From Alphaproteobacteria bacterium (GTDB lineage Bacteria > Pseudomonadota > Alphaproteobacteria > Caulobacterales > Parvularculaceae), in contig WGLS01000004.1 of assembly GCA_016125455.1 (NCBI GenBank), positions 248,001 through 312,000 of the forward strand: a stretch of 64,000 nt of DNA, written 5' to 3'. The notes beneath the pieces are model-generated. The model was not told the origin of the DNA. It was given only the letters and a program-made list of their open reading frames with translations, and searched no databases. Made by a program: the position numbers and the translations under genes. Positions 27,307 through 36,136 of this stretch are shown here, in pieces. Each line of letters opens with the position of its first letter. The first letter of the stretch is position 1.

Positions 27307-28617
27307 TCATGTCATTTTGTACCGCACCGGCATCCGCTTGATGCCAGAGACGAATGCCCCTTCCATATAGCTCACCGGTCCGTCCAGCTCGATCGACGCA
27401 AGGCGCGGCAGCAGGCGCTGGAAGAATATCTCAGTCTCCATCCTGGCAAGGTGCTTGCCGAGGCAGACATGGGGCCCATGGCCAAAGGCAAGGTGCTGGT
27501 TTATCGGCCGGTCGACGGTCACCCGGTCCGGGTTCGTGAAGATCGCCTCGTCGCGCGCCGCAGACGGATAGGCGAGCATGATGGTTTCGCCCGCGGCGAT
27601 GCGCACGCCGGCGATTTCGACATCTTTTGTCGGGGTTCGGAGGAAATGCTTCACCGGCGCGGCGAGACGGATGAACTCATCCGCCGCGTTCGCGCAGAGC
27701 GCCGGATCGGCCTTCAGCCGCGCCAGAGCTTCGGGGTCCTCTGTCAGGGCGCGCATCCCTTCGGCGATCGAGGCGCTCGTCGTGTCATGGCCGGCAGTGA
27801 CCACAAGGATGAAATAGGAAAGCTGCTTGAACGGATCGATCGGCTGGCCGTCGATCTCGGCATTGGCGAGGACGCTCGCGAGGTCGTTGCCTGGCGCCGA
27901 CCGTTTCCTTGCGATCAGTTCGGTGACGTAGGCGGAGAAATCGCCGATCACCTTGACGACGCCCATTTCGCCCAGATCCTGCCCTTGGCCGAGATCGGGG
28001 TCCATGAAGCCGAACAGCGCCTGGGTCAACTTGAGTATCTTTTCGTCGTCCGCCGCCGGCACGCCCATGATTGAGAGAACGACCCGAAGGGGAAACCAGA
28101 AGGCGACATCGCCGGCGAAGTCGCATTCGCCGCCAAGCGCCGCCATGCGGTCGATGAAAAAATCCGCCTGATTGGTCGTCTGTATCCTGAGCTTATCGAT
28201 GTTTGTTTTTGAGAAAAATGACTGCGCGATGATGCGGTGCTTCAGATGCTCCTCGCCGTCCATGTGGACGAGGGTCTTCAGCCCGTTGATGTCGCCGAAA
28301 TTCTCCTTGTTGACGCGTTCCTGTTCGAGAGTCTGGAGGATCGTCCGGGGGCCGGCGAGGAACGTGGCCGGATCGTTTTCGATCGCCTTGATGTCGTCGT
28401 GGCGCGTGACGAGCCACAATGACGGGCAGCCTTCCGGTTCGACGCGGATGACCGGCGCGTCCCGCCTCAGTCGGGCGTAGAGGTCGATTATCGCCTGCGG
28501 CCGCGCGAACGCTCCCGGATCGGCGATTGCCTCCGCCGGAAGGTCAAGGCGGTCGTTTTGCCCCGCGTTCGCTACTGCGTTCGCCCCGTCGTCGGCGGTA
28601 GGCGCCTGCTCCGGCAT
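27307..28617 (-). CDS. Cytochrome P450
   Basis: A 436-residue soluble bacterial P450. The I helix has TAGHDTTSASIAEGM, the K helix ExxR is in DEFIRLAAPVKH, and the heme-binding loop is FGHGPHVCLGKHLAR with the thiolate ligand at C385. No membrane anchor is present. It should need a separate ferredoxin and reductase, neither of which is nearby. The substrate is not deducible; the closest look is to bacterial terpenoid or steroid hydroxylase groups, which is a weak inference. GAGGAG before the ATG at 28617 sets the start. Confidence 0.94.
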   Translation of the reverse strand: MPEQAPTADDGANAVANAGQNDRLDLPAEAIADPGAFARPQAIIDLYARLRRDAPVIRVEPEGCPSLWLVTRHDDIKAIENDPATFLAGPRTILQTLEQERVNKENFGDINGLKTLVHMDGEEHLKHRIIAQSFFSKTNIDKLRIQTTNQADFFIDRMAALGGECDFAGDVAFWFPLRVVLSIMGVPAADDEKILKLTQALFGFMDPDLGQGQDLGEMGVVKVIGDFSAYVTELIARKRSAPGNDLASVLANAEIDGQPIDPFKQLSYFILVVTAGHDTTSASIAEGMRALTEDPEALARLKADPALCANAADEFIRLAAPVKHFLRTPTKDVEIAGVRIAAGETIMLAYPSAARDEAIFTNPDRVTVDRPINQHLAFGHGPHVCLGKHLARMETEIFFQRLLPRLASIELDGPVSYMEGAFVSGIKRMPVRYKMT

Positions 28618-28997
28618 TGAAATCTCCTCTGGGCGGTTGGTTTCAGTAGGCGGCTGGTTCGCGCTCGGTTGGCTAGGGCAGTAGGGTCGACCCACGGTTG
28701 CCGGGCTCCCGGGCGATACGCCACCCTAATGGCTCAGCTCGGCCGCGCGATGCAACTCGGCGCCAGCCGGGGCGAACGTATCGTCCCCGTGGATTTTGGC
28801 GCAGCAAGGGCGGGGAGCCGTTTCGGCTGAAATCGACACGGCGCAGGTCCGGAAAATAGCGCGCGGCGCGCCTTGCCGAGCACTTTCGAGCGAACCTGCA
28901 TGATCCGCAAAAGCTATTCGATTTTAAAGCGTTAGCGTCTTTTCTTTCGGCCAAACTCTCCTAATTGATGCAATGCAACATTGCGCAGGAGTATCTC
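28618..28997. other. Divergent spacer upstream of the P450
   Basis: About 380 bases with no supported gene between the P450 start and the divergent oxygenase-like gene. The right part (28905-28980) is AT-richer than its surroundings, with ATTTTAAAGCG and a TGCAATGCAACATTGCG segment, and is the likely promoter region. No clear operator or RNA fold is recognised. Confidence 0.4.
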
Positions 28998-30335
28998 ATG
29001 TCCGGCAGCCCAGAGCCTGTGGAGGTCTTGGCGCGACCTGATCGACGGCCGACCTTTATCGGCGCTCGGCTCTCGCCGCCCCGACATGCTCGTTCAACCC
29101 CTTCCATCTTCTTGAAAGGCGAGGTCGCCAACGATCTTGCGCCGGCGCCCTCACGCGAGCTGACAGTTGCGCCGCAGCGCCGGCCAACGGGCGCGCCGGC
29201 GCCGCGGCGGCTGGAACCCGCCCGGCTGGAAGGCTGGCGTGAAGCTTCCGATTTCAGTCCGCTGGAGCCGGCAGACCTCCTCAACCAGCGCCGGGCTGGG
29301 CCGGAAGACACGGTTCGCGCGCCGCGTTTCAGCGCCTGGGACCTGCGCCTCGCGACGGCGAAGTATTTCCTCTTCTGGCGGCATCGCGAGCTCTGGAACT
29401 ATTCGTTCAATTTCGGCGAAAGCGGCGCGCGCTATCTGCAGCGCATATTTGGCCGGCGGCGCCTTGCGAAGCTCGACGAGCTCCGCCATGGGGAGCGGGC
29501 CTTCGTCGTGGTGCGCGGCCTGCCGACGGCGAGCTTTTTCTTTCCCTACCCGAAGCGCCACCGCGACCTGCATGGCGGCGTGACGCCGCGCCGGTTCCGG
29601 CACTTCGACATGGTGGTGGCGGGCCTGCTGTTTCTCGCAGGCGCCGAAGTCCGCCGCCGCTATCAGAACGCCGCCGCACCGATCGTCCGTACGCTTCTTT
29701 CTGCGCCGACGGAGCCGCAGGTCGGCGACCGCGACGGCTCCGACATGCACTTGCGCTTCCATCAGAGCACAGTGGAAAAAGCGATGCCCGATCCCAACTT
29801 GCCTGCGGCGGGGGAGGATACCTGCACGGTCAAGGCCTATGCGGCCGTGCGCAATCGCCGCCAGATCCCGATCTACGTTCTGCCGGTCAAGACGGTGCTC
29901 GAACGGCTTCCGGGCGAAGAGTTCGAATGGGTCATGGAGCAGCTTGAGCGTCCGGTGTTTCAGAAACTCGGGCCGCATTTCGACAACAACGACACCGCGG
30001 TCATGGCCGAAGGCCAGCCCATTCTGCGTCGCGGCGTCGCGCGCGGGGACTGGCTGATGAGCTATGATCCTGACCGCGTATGGACCGAGGACGAAAACGC
30101 CAAGCGCGCGCTGAGAAAGCTTCGCGGCGCCATCATGGCCGCCCGTAAGGACGCGATCGAAATCATTCTCGATCGGCGCGACGTGCTGATCGTCGACAAC
30201 CTCCGCGCGCTCGTGGCGCGCCGCGAGTACTATCCGTTCAGGGCGACGGACGCCCTGCGCGCGGCGTTCTTCACCAAGCCCCGGTGGCTGCGGCTCTACT
30301 ACGGGTTCCCGCTGCCTCACCGCGATCGCCGGTGA
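28998..30335 (+). CDS. Clavaminate synthase/TauD-like fold protein lacking expected Fe ligands
   Basis: A 445-residue protein. The first 110 residues are basic and Pro-rich. From about residue 165 it follows the clavaminate synthase-like layout: ERAFVVVRGLP, an H255-containing strand (LRFHQS), KAYAAVRN, PVKTVLERLPGEEF, and the C-terminal RRDVLIVDNLRALVARREYYPF with PRWLRLYYGFP. In active relatives the first strand has HxE/D and the C-terminal block reads DNxRxxHGR. Here the acidic residue is Ser257 and the distal His is Val406, so metal binding as usual is not expected. AGGAG before the ATG at 28998 sets the start. Function unknown. Confidence 0.65.
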   Translation: MSGSPEPVEVLARPDRRPTFIGARLSPPRHARSTPSIFLKGEVANDLAPAPSRELTVAPQRRPTGAPAPRRLEPARLEGWREASDFSPLEPADLLNQRRAGPEDTVRAPRFSAWDLRLATAKYFLFWRHRELWNYSFNFGESGARYLQRIFGRRRLAKLDELRHGERAFVVVRGLPTASFFFPYPKRHRDLHGGVTPRRFRHFDMVVAGLLFLAGAEVRRRYQNAAAPIVRTLLSAPTEPQVGDRDGSDMHLRFHQSTVEKAMPDPNLPAAGEDTCTVKAYAAVRNRRQIPIYVLPVKTVLERLPGEEFEWVMEQLERPVFQKLGPHFDNNDTAVMAEGQPILRRGVARGDWLMSYDPDRVWTEDENAKRALRKLRGAIMAARKDAIEIILDRRDVLIVDNLRALVARREYYPFRATDALRAAFFTKPRWLRLYYGFPLPHRDRR

Positions 30336-30404
30336 TAGCGTCCCGCTAATCGGCGCCGCCGCCAGTGGGACGTCGGTCTGGATGAAGGGTGATGGCGCCG
30401 GCCG

Positions 30405-30515
30405 TCAATCCCGGACTTGATCCGGGATCCATGGGCGGAGATGGAATGCGAAGACGGCTGGCGGCCGCGCAAGCGGCGGGGTTGGTCTGGATCCTGACTT
30501 TCGTCAGGATGACGC
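30405..30515. repeat. REP-like palindromic element pair
   Basis: Two hairpins lie in the 545-base gap after the oxygenase-like gene. TCCCGGA (30409-30415) pairs with TCCGGGA (30421-30427) around CTTGA. ATCCTGAC (30491-30498) pairs with GTCAGGAT (30503-30510) around TTTC. The flanking GTCAATCCCGG...GATCCATGG and GGATCCTGAC...CAGGATGAC wording is that of abundant alphaproteobacterial interspersed palindromes. A minus reading frame across it is a by-product. The remaining gap (30516-30881) is AT-richer and shows nothing else I can name. Confidence 0.7.
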
Positions 30516-30881
30516 GGTTAAGCCAGGCGGGAGCCTTCAACCTTTGGAGCGATCGGCGAGGACCGCGTCTCGAAGGATGGATGCGGCTGGACGGAGCCCC
30601 GCCTGTTAACCACGCCGAAAATAAATCCATCGAACAAAATTCGTCGATATTAGGCGAGCATAAACAATGCGCTAGCCGAAAAACGGGGCGATTCCGCGAA
30701 AACTTATCGAACAGGTTTCCCGCCCGCCTATCCTTGCGCCTGTCGATCGGCCTTCACGGGCCGGCTCGACGGGCTCTTTGACATTCTGGCATGTACTGGC
30801 GGCGTGGCCGGGCTCCGGCTGAGGGCGGGGATGGGTTGCGCCGCCTGGGAAAGAAACAACGACTGGACGGAGCGTCGACGC

Positions 30882-31346
30882 ATGCAGGGCTTTTTTCAAC
30901 CCGGCCCCTTCGAGGCGATGGTCGTGGCGTTCATCGTCTGCGCGTTCGTCGCCTGGGCGGCCGCCACATTGAAGGCCCGCCATCGTGACGTCGGCGTCGC
31001 GGCTACGCTCATTGGCGCGAGCGTCTATGGCGCCGTCGTCGGCGCGGTGATCGCGTTCCTCGTCCTCCCGCTGCGCGTGACGCTGATCAACGGCGATCTT
31101 CCGGAATGGATGGCGGCGGTCGGCGGGATCGGGGTGTTCCTGACCATGTTCTCGCTGCGCCGGGGCCTCGTCGGGCGCTTGCCGTTCCTCGGCCCTCATG
31201 TCAGGGCCTATCGCCGCGCGCAACTAAGGCGGACGATCGAGACGGCTGAAAAAGACCTCCGCAAGCTGACGGTCGGCCGCTGGCCAGAAATTGCTGACGG
31301 GCGAGAGGCTACAGCGACCACTGCCGCGGCGCAGCAGGAGCCGTGA
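30882..31346 (+). CDS. Small membrane protein, unknown
   Basis: A 154-residue protein with three membrane segments (FEAMVVAFIVCAFVAWAAATL, AATLIGASVYGAVVGAVIAFLVLPL, MAAVGGIGVFLTMFSL) and a basic, helical C-terminal tail (RRAQLRRTIETAEKDLRK). No family is recognised. The ATG at 30882 is preferred (GGAG eight bases upstream) over an upstream in-frame start at 30804 whose product would begin with an implausible hydrophilic stretch. Its 3' end overlaps the convergent oxygenase gene by 38 bases. Confidence 0.6.
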   Translation: MQGFFQPGPFEAMVVAFIVCAFVAWAAATLKARHRDVGVAATLIGASVYGAVVGAVIAFLVLPLRVTLINGDLPEWMAAVGGIGVFLTMFSLRRGLVGRLPFLGPHVRAYRRAQLRRTIETAEKDLRKLTVGRWPEIADGREATATTAAAQQEP

Positions 31347-31986
31347 CGTTTTCCTCGTTGATCGAGACGTTGAGGCTGAACGAGCGGCGCTCGCCCTTCG
31401 TCTTGAAGGGATAGACGCAGTGGAACATGTAGGACGGAAAAATCCAGAATTCCCCGACTTTCGGCTTCACCATGAAATTGCATACGGAGTAATGCACGTC
31501 AGTGCCGTGAGCGAACTGCAGGTGCGCGTGGCTCGGGTGATGGTCCTGGTAGTCGTCCTCCCATTCCGCCTCGATGCCGTCCGGCAAAGCGAGATAACCA
31601 ACGCAGGAGAGGTGGCACTGGGTGTGAATATGCAGCGGATTATACTCGTTCTCGAACTGGCGGATGAACCAGCCTGACATGATGTCGAGGGCGAAGCGCT
31701 TCGTGCGGTGGTCATAATCGCCGAAATTGCAACGGGTGCGGGCGCGGATGTGGTACTCTATCAGCGTCTGCCCTAGTCCCTGGGCGGCGATCTGCACCAG
31801 TTCCTCGTCAAAGCGCAGTTCCTGCGTCACCTTGCCGACGAGATGGTCTGAATGATCCGCCAGCTGATCCGACATTTTCGCGTTCAGCTGATCCACGAGG
31901 TCCGGCGGCATCCGGTAGAAGCCGAGCATCGGCCCAAACGGCGTGAAGAACTCCTTGTCCTGGCTCGGTGTGTAGATCGCTGACAT
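31309..31986 (-). CDS. Putative 2OG-Fe(II) oxygenase (PF13759-like)
   Basis: A 225-residue protein resembling the phage-type 2OG-Fe(II) oxygenase family. YNPLHIHTQCHLSCVGYL holds the N-terminal metal His region, and FPSYMFHCVYPFKTKGERRSFSLNVSI holds the distal His and the Arg that salt-bridges 2-oxoglutarate. IMSGWFIRQFENEYN precedes the first block, as in the family. No signal peptide. The substrate is unknown; relatives are often annotated as putative prolyl-hydroxylase-like. The end overlaps the facing membrane-protein gene tail to tail. Confidence 0.82.
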   Translation of the reverse strand: MSAIYTPSQDKEFFTPFGPMLGFYRMPPDLVDQLNAKMSDQLADHSDHLVGKVTQELRFDEELVQIAAQGLGQTLIEYHIRARTRCNFGDYDHRTKRFALDIMSGWFIRQFENEYNPLHIHTQCHLSCVGYLALPDGIEAEWEDDYQDHHPSHAHLQFAHGTDVHYSVCNFMVKPKVGEFWIFPSYMFHCVYPFKTKGERRSFSLNVSINEENVTAPAAPRQWSL

Positions 31987-32022
31987 CGCGAGATGGCCTC
32001 CGCTGCTTTCGGGGTGACGCCG

Positions 32023-32048
32023 GTCCTTTGCGCCCGTCCTTTACGCCC
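32023..32048. repeat. 13-bp imperfect tandem repeat
   Basis: GTCCTTTGCGCCC (32023-32035) is followed directly by GTCCTTTACGCCC (32036-32048), with one mismatch. It lies upstream of the 2OG-Fe(II) oxygenase start. No function is apparent. Confidence 0.6.
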
Positions 32049-32195
32049 GTCATACCCGTCGCCGGAGGCGAGGCCAATCGAACAGACCTATCGTTGACGC
32101 CAATCAGCGGGGGCGATCGTGCGCCTTGAGCGCGCGCCGGCCGATTTAAGTAAAACTACACGCGAACAACGGTACGGAAACCTGATGTAGGCGTC

Positions 32196-32232
32196 GTGGG
32201 CGACAGTTGTGGGCGACAGACGAGGGCGACGG
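32196..32232 (+). repeat. Threefold 13-bp repeat abutting a start codon
   Basis: GTGGGCGACAGTT, GTGGGCGACAGAC and GAGGGCGACGG follow each other and end directly at the methyltransferase ATG. The last copy supplies the purine-rich ribosome binding region. Copy-number change here would add or remove ribosome-binding-like sequence. Confidence 0.75.
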
Positions 32233-33183
32233 ATGACTGACCTGAAGGATGCACTCGCAGCGGCCCTCGTGGACCTCGCCGCGCCATTGTTCCGGTTCGC
32301 CGCCCATGCCCCGAAGCGCGGGACAAAGACCGCCGCCGCCCTCGACCGCCATGGCCTGGCCATCTACCCGCGCCACTACTATCACCCGTTCATCACCGAG
32401 AGGGACCTGATCCTGTCGCCGGACGAGGCGCGAAGCCTGCCTGGCGTCGATCTCGACGCCGATCGTCAGCTTGCATTCATCGAAAGCCTCGCGGGACGCT
32501 CGGAGCTTGCGGCGTTTCCCGAGACGGCCGAGGAGGCCGCGCGCCTTGGCGCGCCGTTCCATATTGGCAGCGGATCTTTCGGCCATGGCGACTCAGATCT
32601 GCTCTACGCGATCGTGCGCACCCATCGGCCGCGACTTGCGATTGAAATCGGCTCAGGCGACTCCACGCGCGTCCTGAAGGCCGCCATCGATCGCACGGCG
32701 CAGGAAACGCCGGGCTATGGCTGCCGACACGTTTGCGTCGAACCCTACGAACAGCCCTGGCTGGAAGGGTTCGGCGTCGAGGTCATCCGGGAACGGGTTG
32801 AACGACTTGATCCTTCCTTTTTCGCAGGGATGGCGGCTGGGGACATTCTTTTCATCGACTCCAGCCACATCATCAGACCTGACGGCGACGTCGTGTTCGA
32901 ATTTCTCGAACTCCTGCCGCGTTTGCCGGTCGGCGCATTTGTGCACATCCACGACATTTACACGCCCTACCATTATCCGCGGGAATGGATGCTTGACCGC
33001 GGCCTTCTCTGGAACGAGCAATATCTTCTCGAGGCGTTTCTTTCGCTGAATCGCGACTTTGAAGTCGTCGCCGCCCTTAAGTGGCTTTCTTCGGTGCGCA
33101 ATGACGGCCTCGCAGCTTTGCTTCCAGGCTTCGCGATGCGGCCGACGGCGACGCCCGGCAGTTTCTGGATCCGCAGGGTCTGA
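32233..33183 (+). CDS. Class I SAM-dependent methyltransferase (Methyltransf_24 type)
   Basis: A 316-residue protein. The SAM-binding core begins with RPRLAIEIGSGDSTRVLKAAI, followed by HVCVEPYEQPWL (the acidic strand after motif I) and GDILFIDSSHIIRPDGDVVFEF, then GAFVHIHDIYTPYHYP. The D-x-SH block with GxxxHxHDI is typical of Methyltransf_24-like proteins in surface-glycan or small-molecule modification. The ATG at 32233 is preferred to a GTG at 32209 inside the upstream repeat. The substrate is unknown. It is followed, 130 bases later, by nuoE. Confidence 0.8.
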   Translation: MTDLKDALAAALVDLAAPLFRFAAHAPKRGTKTAAALDRHGLAIYPRHYYHPFITERDLILSPDEARSLPGVDLDADRQLAFIESLAGRSELAAFPETAEEAARLGAPFHIGSGSFGHGDSDLLYAIVRTHRPRLAIEIGSGDSTRVLKAAIDRTAQETPGYGCRHVCVEPYEQPWLEGFGVEVIRERVERLDPSFFAGMAAGDILFIDSSHIIRPDGDVVFEFLELLPRLPVGAFVHIHDIYTPYHYPREWMLDRGLLWNEQYLLEAFLSLNRDFEVVAALKWLSSVRNDGLAALLPGFAMRPTATPGSFWIRRV

Positions 33184-33313
33184 CGAAAGCGAGCGGCGTC
33201 GCACGGCTTGCCCTTCGGCCCATACCGCTTGGGCCTTGCCTATTGGCCTTTTGCGTGGGCTTCCCTAGAACCGGCCCCTAATTCTCTGCGCCGACCAACA
33301 GGACCCGATTGCC

Positions 33314-33994
33314 ATGGCCGTTCGCCGTCCCGCCAAGGACCAGCCCGCAAGCTTCGAGTGGACGCCCGAAAACGCGGCGTGGTGCGCGGCGCAAATGAAG
33401 AAGTATCCCGCTGGCCGCCAGGCGTCCTGCGTCATTCCGTTCCTCTGGCGCGGGCAAAAGCAGGACGGCTGGATCTCGATCCCGATGATGGAGGCGATCG
33501 CGGAGCAGCTTTCAATGCCTTACATCCGGGTCTACGAGGTCGCGAGCTTCTATACGATGTTCAACCTCGCCCCCGTCGGCGAGCGCTTTGTCCAGGTGTG
33601 CGGCACGACGCCCTGCATGTTGCGCGGCGCGAATTCGCTGAAGGACGTCTGCAAGCGCGTCATCGGTCCTGAAAATCGCGTCACCGACGACGGCAAGCTG
33701 TCTTGGCTCGAAGTCGAATGTCTCGGCGCGTGCGTCAACGCCCCGATGATCCAGGTCTCGACGCGCGACTCGGACCATTATTACGAGGACCTCACGCCGG
33801 AGATCCTTGAAGACATGCTTGCGGCGTTCCGGGCCGGTGAAGCGGTCAAGGCCGGCACCGCCAATCCGCAACGGCATACGTCCGACCCGGAAGGCGACGA
33901 CACCACGTTGATGGATCCGTCCTTGTATGACGGGTCCCGGGCGCGGCCGATAGGCAAGTTGCCGAATTCCGATACGAAACCGGCAGCGGGCTGA
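33314..33994 (+). CDS. nuoE: NADH-quinone oxidoreductase subunit E
   Basis: A 226-residue peripheral-arm subunit of complex I carrying the N1a [2Fe-2S] cluster. The four ligands are in CGTTPC (C96, C101) and CLGAC (C136, C140). The thioredoxin-like domain is preceded by the helical YPAGRQASCVIPFLW segment. A C-terminal extension of about 50 residues beyond the core is polar and rich in Asp and Pro, as in several alphaproteobacteria. It is the first nuo gene of the window; nuoA-D are not immediately upstream, where a methyltransferase gene lies instead. The start is the ATG at 33314. Confidence 0.96.
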   Translation: MAVRRPAKDQPASFEWTPENAAWCAAQMKKYPAGRQASCVIPFLWRGQKQDGWISIPMMEAIAEQLSMPYIRVYEVASFYTMFNLAPVGERFVQVCGTTPCMLRGANSLKDVCKRVIGPENRVTDDGKLSWLEVECLGACVNAPMIQVSTRDSDHYYEDLTPEILEDMLAAFRAGEAVKAGTANPQRHTSDPEGDDTTLMDPSLYDGSRARPIGKLPNSDTKPAAG

Positions 33995-34037
33995 CCCCAG
34001 CCGGATCCTTCGCAACCGTCAGGGGAGAGATGACGCC

Positions 34038-35045
34038 ATGCGACCTGTTGAAATCACTATTTTCTGGCTGACCCGTGCGGTCGCTGCGGCGCTGTTCGCA
34101 GCGGCGACAGGCATCGGCGCAGCCCATGCCCGGGACGCGGACGGTTGCGTGGACCATCCCGCGATCGAGCGCTATCCGGACAGCGTCCTCGAATGGTGCA
34201 AGAATGACAATTACCTGCCCTATTCGGTGCCGGTCGGGCCGGTGGCCGGGTACCGGACAATCGGCGAGTACGAAGAAATCGAAGGCCGCGTGACGCGCAA
34301 CTTCTACTCTCTGAAGACAGGCCGCACCCATCCGGAAGTCTGGAAAAACTACAAGGACGCGCTCGTCGCGGCCGGTTTCGACATCATTGCCGAAGGCATG
34401 TTCCCGGAACGCAACGTCAAGGGCGACATCGGCGGCGGCTCGTGGCAGGGGGTTTACTACGCAAAAAACCCCTGGGGCGAGAACGGTCCGGTCGACAAGC
34501 TGGTGGCGGGCACCTCGTCAAGCGGCGGCACCGGCGCTGTCTTCGGCAAGAAAGACCGGGCCGACGATACGATTTACGTGCTCGTTTCACTCGAACAGCA
34601 TTCGAGCGAAGAAGTCGCGACGCTCATCACGGTCGTCGAGACGAAGCCGGCGGAAACCGGCCTTGTCGTCGCCAACGCCGAAGCCATGGGCAAGGACATC
34701 GAGGAACTCGGCCGCACCGTCCTCGACGGACTGTTCTTCGATCATGACAAGGCGACGCTGACGGCGGAGTCGAAGCCCGCCCTCGACGAGATCGCGAAGT
34801 TCCTCGCCTCGACCGAAAAGGGTTTCTACGTCGTTGGGCACACCGATTCCGTGGGGACGTTCGCCTATAACCAGAAACTCTCCGCAGACCGGGCGATGGC
34901 CGTGCGCGCCGCATTGCTGCAAGACTATGGCGTCGCTTCAGACCGCCTTGAGGCCCATGGCGTCGGCCCGCTCGTCCCGGTGTTTTCGAATGGCACCGAT
35001 GGCGGCAAGGCGAAGAACCGCCGCGTGGAGCTGGTGGAGAAATGA
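34038..35045 (+). CDS. OmpA-family peptidoglycan-associated protein
   Basis: A 335-residue exported protein with a signal peptide ending near GAAHARDA. The middle region (residues 40-215) has the ERYPDSVLEWCKNDNYLPYSVP and VWKNYKDALVAAGFDIIAEG pattern of DUF4892-like OmpA relatives. The C-terminal OmpA domain has LFFDHDKATLT, VVGHTDSVGTFAYNQKLSADRA and NRRVELV, including the Asp and Arg residues that bind diaminopimelate. GGGGAGAG precedes the ATG at 34038. It begins 43 bases after nuoE and ends overlapping the next gene, so it is inserted between nuoE and nuoF. Confidence 0.88.
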   Translation: MRPVEITIFWLTRAVAAALFAAATGIGAAHARDADGCVDHPAIERYPDSVLEWCKNDNYLPYSVPVGPVAGYRTIGEYEEIEGRVTRNFYSLKTGRTHPEVWKNYKDALVAAGFDIIAEGMFPERNVKGDIGGGSWQGVYYAKNPWGENGPVDKLVAGTSSSGGTGAVFGKKDRADDTIYVLVSLEQHSSEEVATLITVVETKPAETGLVVANAEAMGKDIEELGRTVLDGLFFDHDKATLTAESKPALDEIAKFLASTEKGFYVVGHTDSVGTFAYNQKLSADRAMAVRAALLQDYGVASDRLEAHGVGPLVPVFSNGTDGGKAKNRRVELVEK

Positions 35046-35275
35046 GCGAAGGCGTCGATGATCAGCGCGCGTCGCGCCGGTCGCTCGCCGCAATCGCCTT
35101 CGTCGACGCGGCGATCATCGGCGCCGGGCTGTTTATCCATGCGCGCTCGCACGACATCCTGCACCTTGTCGTGGCGGCGTTCATTGCGGGCGGAGTCACG
35201 ATCCCGATGCTCGTGCGCTGGGCGGACAGGCATGGCCGTGGCGGGCGAGGTCGCGGAGGCCGCTCGCGGGCCTAG
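35042..35275 (+). CDS. Small two-helix membrane protein
   Basis: A 77-residue protein with two membrane segments (LAAIAFVDAAIIGAGLFIHA and ILHLVVAAFIAGGVTIPML) and a Gly/Arg-rich tail. No family is recognised. Its ATG overlaps the stop of the OmpA-family gene by four bases, which supports it as a real coupled gene. Confidence 0.6.
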   Translation: MSEGVDDQRASRRSLAAIAFVDAAIIGAGLFIHARSHDILHLVVAAFIAGGVTIPMLVRWADRHGRGGRGRGGRSRA

Positions 35276-35422
35276 GTTCCGCATCCCCTTTGAACGACCG
35301 TATCGACCAGTTCTCGCTGTTTGCGGCCCCTCGTTCCCCGCGTGCGGGAGCTGGGTTCATCCTGCCGAGCGGGAACCGTCCGTTTCCGGCGCATTCCCGC
35401 CAGTTCGATTGAGCGTGGAACC

Positions 35423-36136
35423 CTAGGCCCAGTCGAGATGAATGACGGGCTTTTCGATGGCGCCGGCGCGCTCGCGCAGCGCTTTCGTCCGTGCGCGGAG
35501 CTGTGGCATCTGCGCCTCGTGGGTCTCGACGAACATCTCGCCGATCAACTCGCGCTCCGGCGCATCCAGCAGCGCTTCGAGCAGCGGGACCTCGCTGCCC
35601 TCAATGTCGACCTTGACGAGGGCGACCGGCGCGCCGAGGTCGCGCACGAAGCGGCGGAAATCCACGACCGGCGCCTCGAAAACGTCAGGCTCGCCTTTCT
35701 CCCACAGCAGCGATCCGAAGGCGGACGTTCCTTGCGACGTGCCGGCGGGGTTCGCGCCGAAGCCGGGGTCGCGCATCATTTTCAGCACGCCATCTTCGGC
35801 GCCTGCGGCGGCGTTGTGCAGGACAACGTTCGGTCGACCGCCAACGCGCTCCGCCAGGCGCGCGAACGCCCACGGGTCGGGCTCGAACGCATGCACCGTC
35901 CTGGCATGGTCGGCGAGCCTCTCGGTGATGACGCCGACATTCGCGCCGAGATCAATGCAGATTGCATTTGCGGGCAGCGCGGCGAGCGCCGCATCGAAGG
36001 CGTCGGCCGTGCCGGCGAGGTTCACCGCGCGACGAGCCCAGAGGTATCGGGTTTCAAAAGCCTCGCCGAGGCGGCCGGGCAGGGCGGCCAGAGGCCGGAA
36101 CGCGAGCATTTTGACGAAGGAGACGGCAGCGTTCAT
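35423..36136 (-). CDS. FkbM family methyltransferase
   Basis: A 237-residue SAM-dependent methyltransferase with AICIDLGANVGVITERLADHA (motif I), VHAFEPDPWAFARLAERV, VVLHNAAAGAEDG, and the FkbM C-terminal VALVKVDIEGSEVPLLEAL and EMFVETHE blocks. The family methylates hydroxyls or amines of polyketides and glycans; the target here is unknown. It is antisense to the complex I genes on either side, so it cannot share their transcript. Confidence 0.9.
   Translation of the reverse strand: MNAAVSFVKMLAFRPLAALPGRLGEAFETRYLWARRAVNLAGTADAFDAALAALPANAICIDLGANVGVITERLADHARTVHAFEPDPWAFARLAERVGGRPNVVLHNAAAGAEDGVLKMMRDPGFGANPAGTSQGTSAFGSLLWEKGEPDVFEAPVVDFRRFVRDLGAPVALVKVDIEGSEVPLLEALLDAPERELIGEMFVETHEAQMPQLRARTKALRERAGAIEKPVIHLDWA

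Noticed and set aside
29151-30320. A 389-codon open frame on minus, opposite the clavaminate synthase-like gene
   Set aside because: It has no recognisable domain and mirrors the codon pattern of the plus-strand gene, as is usual in GC-rich DNA. The plus frame has a ribosome binding site and family motifs.
30346-30630. A minus open frame of 94 codons
   Set aside because: It crosses the REP-like palindromes; its translation is the familiar by-product of such elements.
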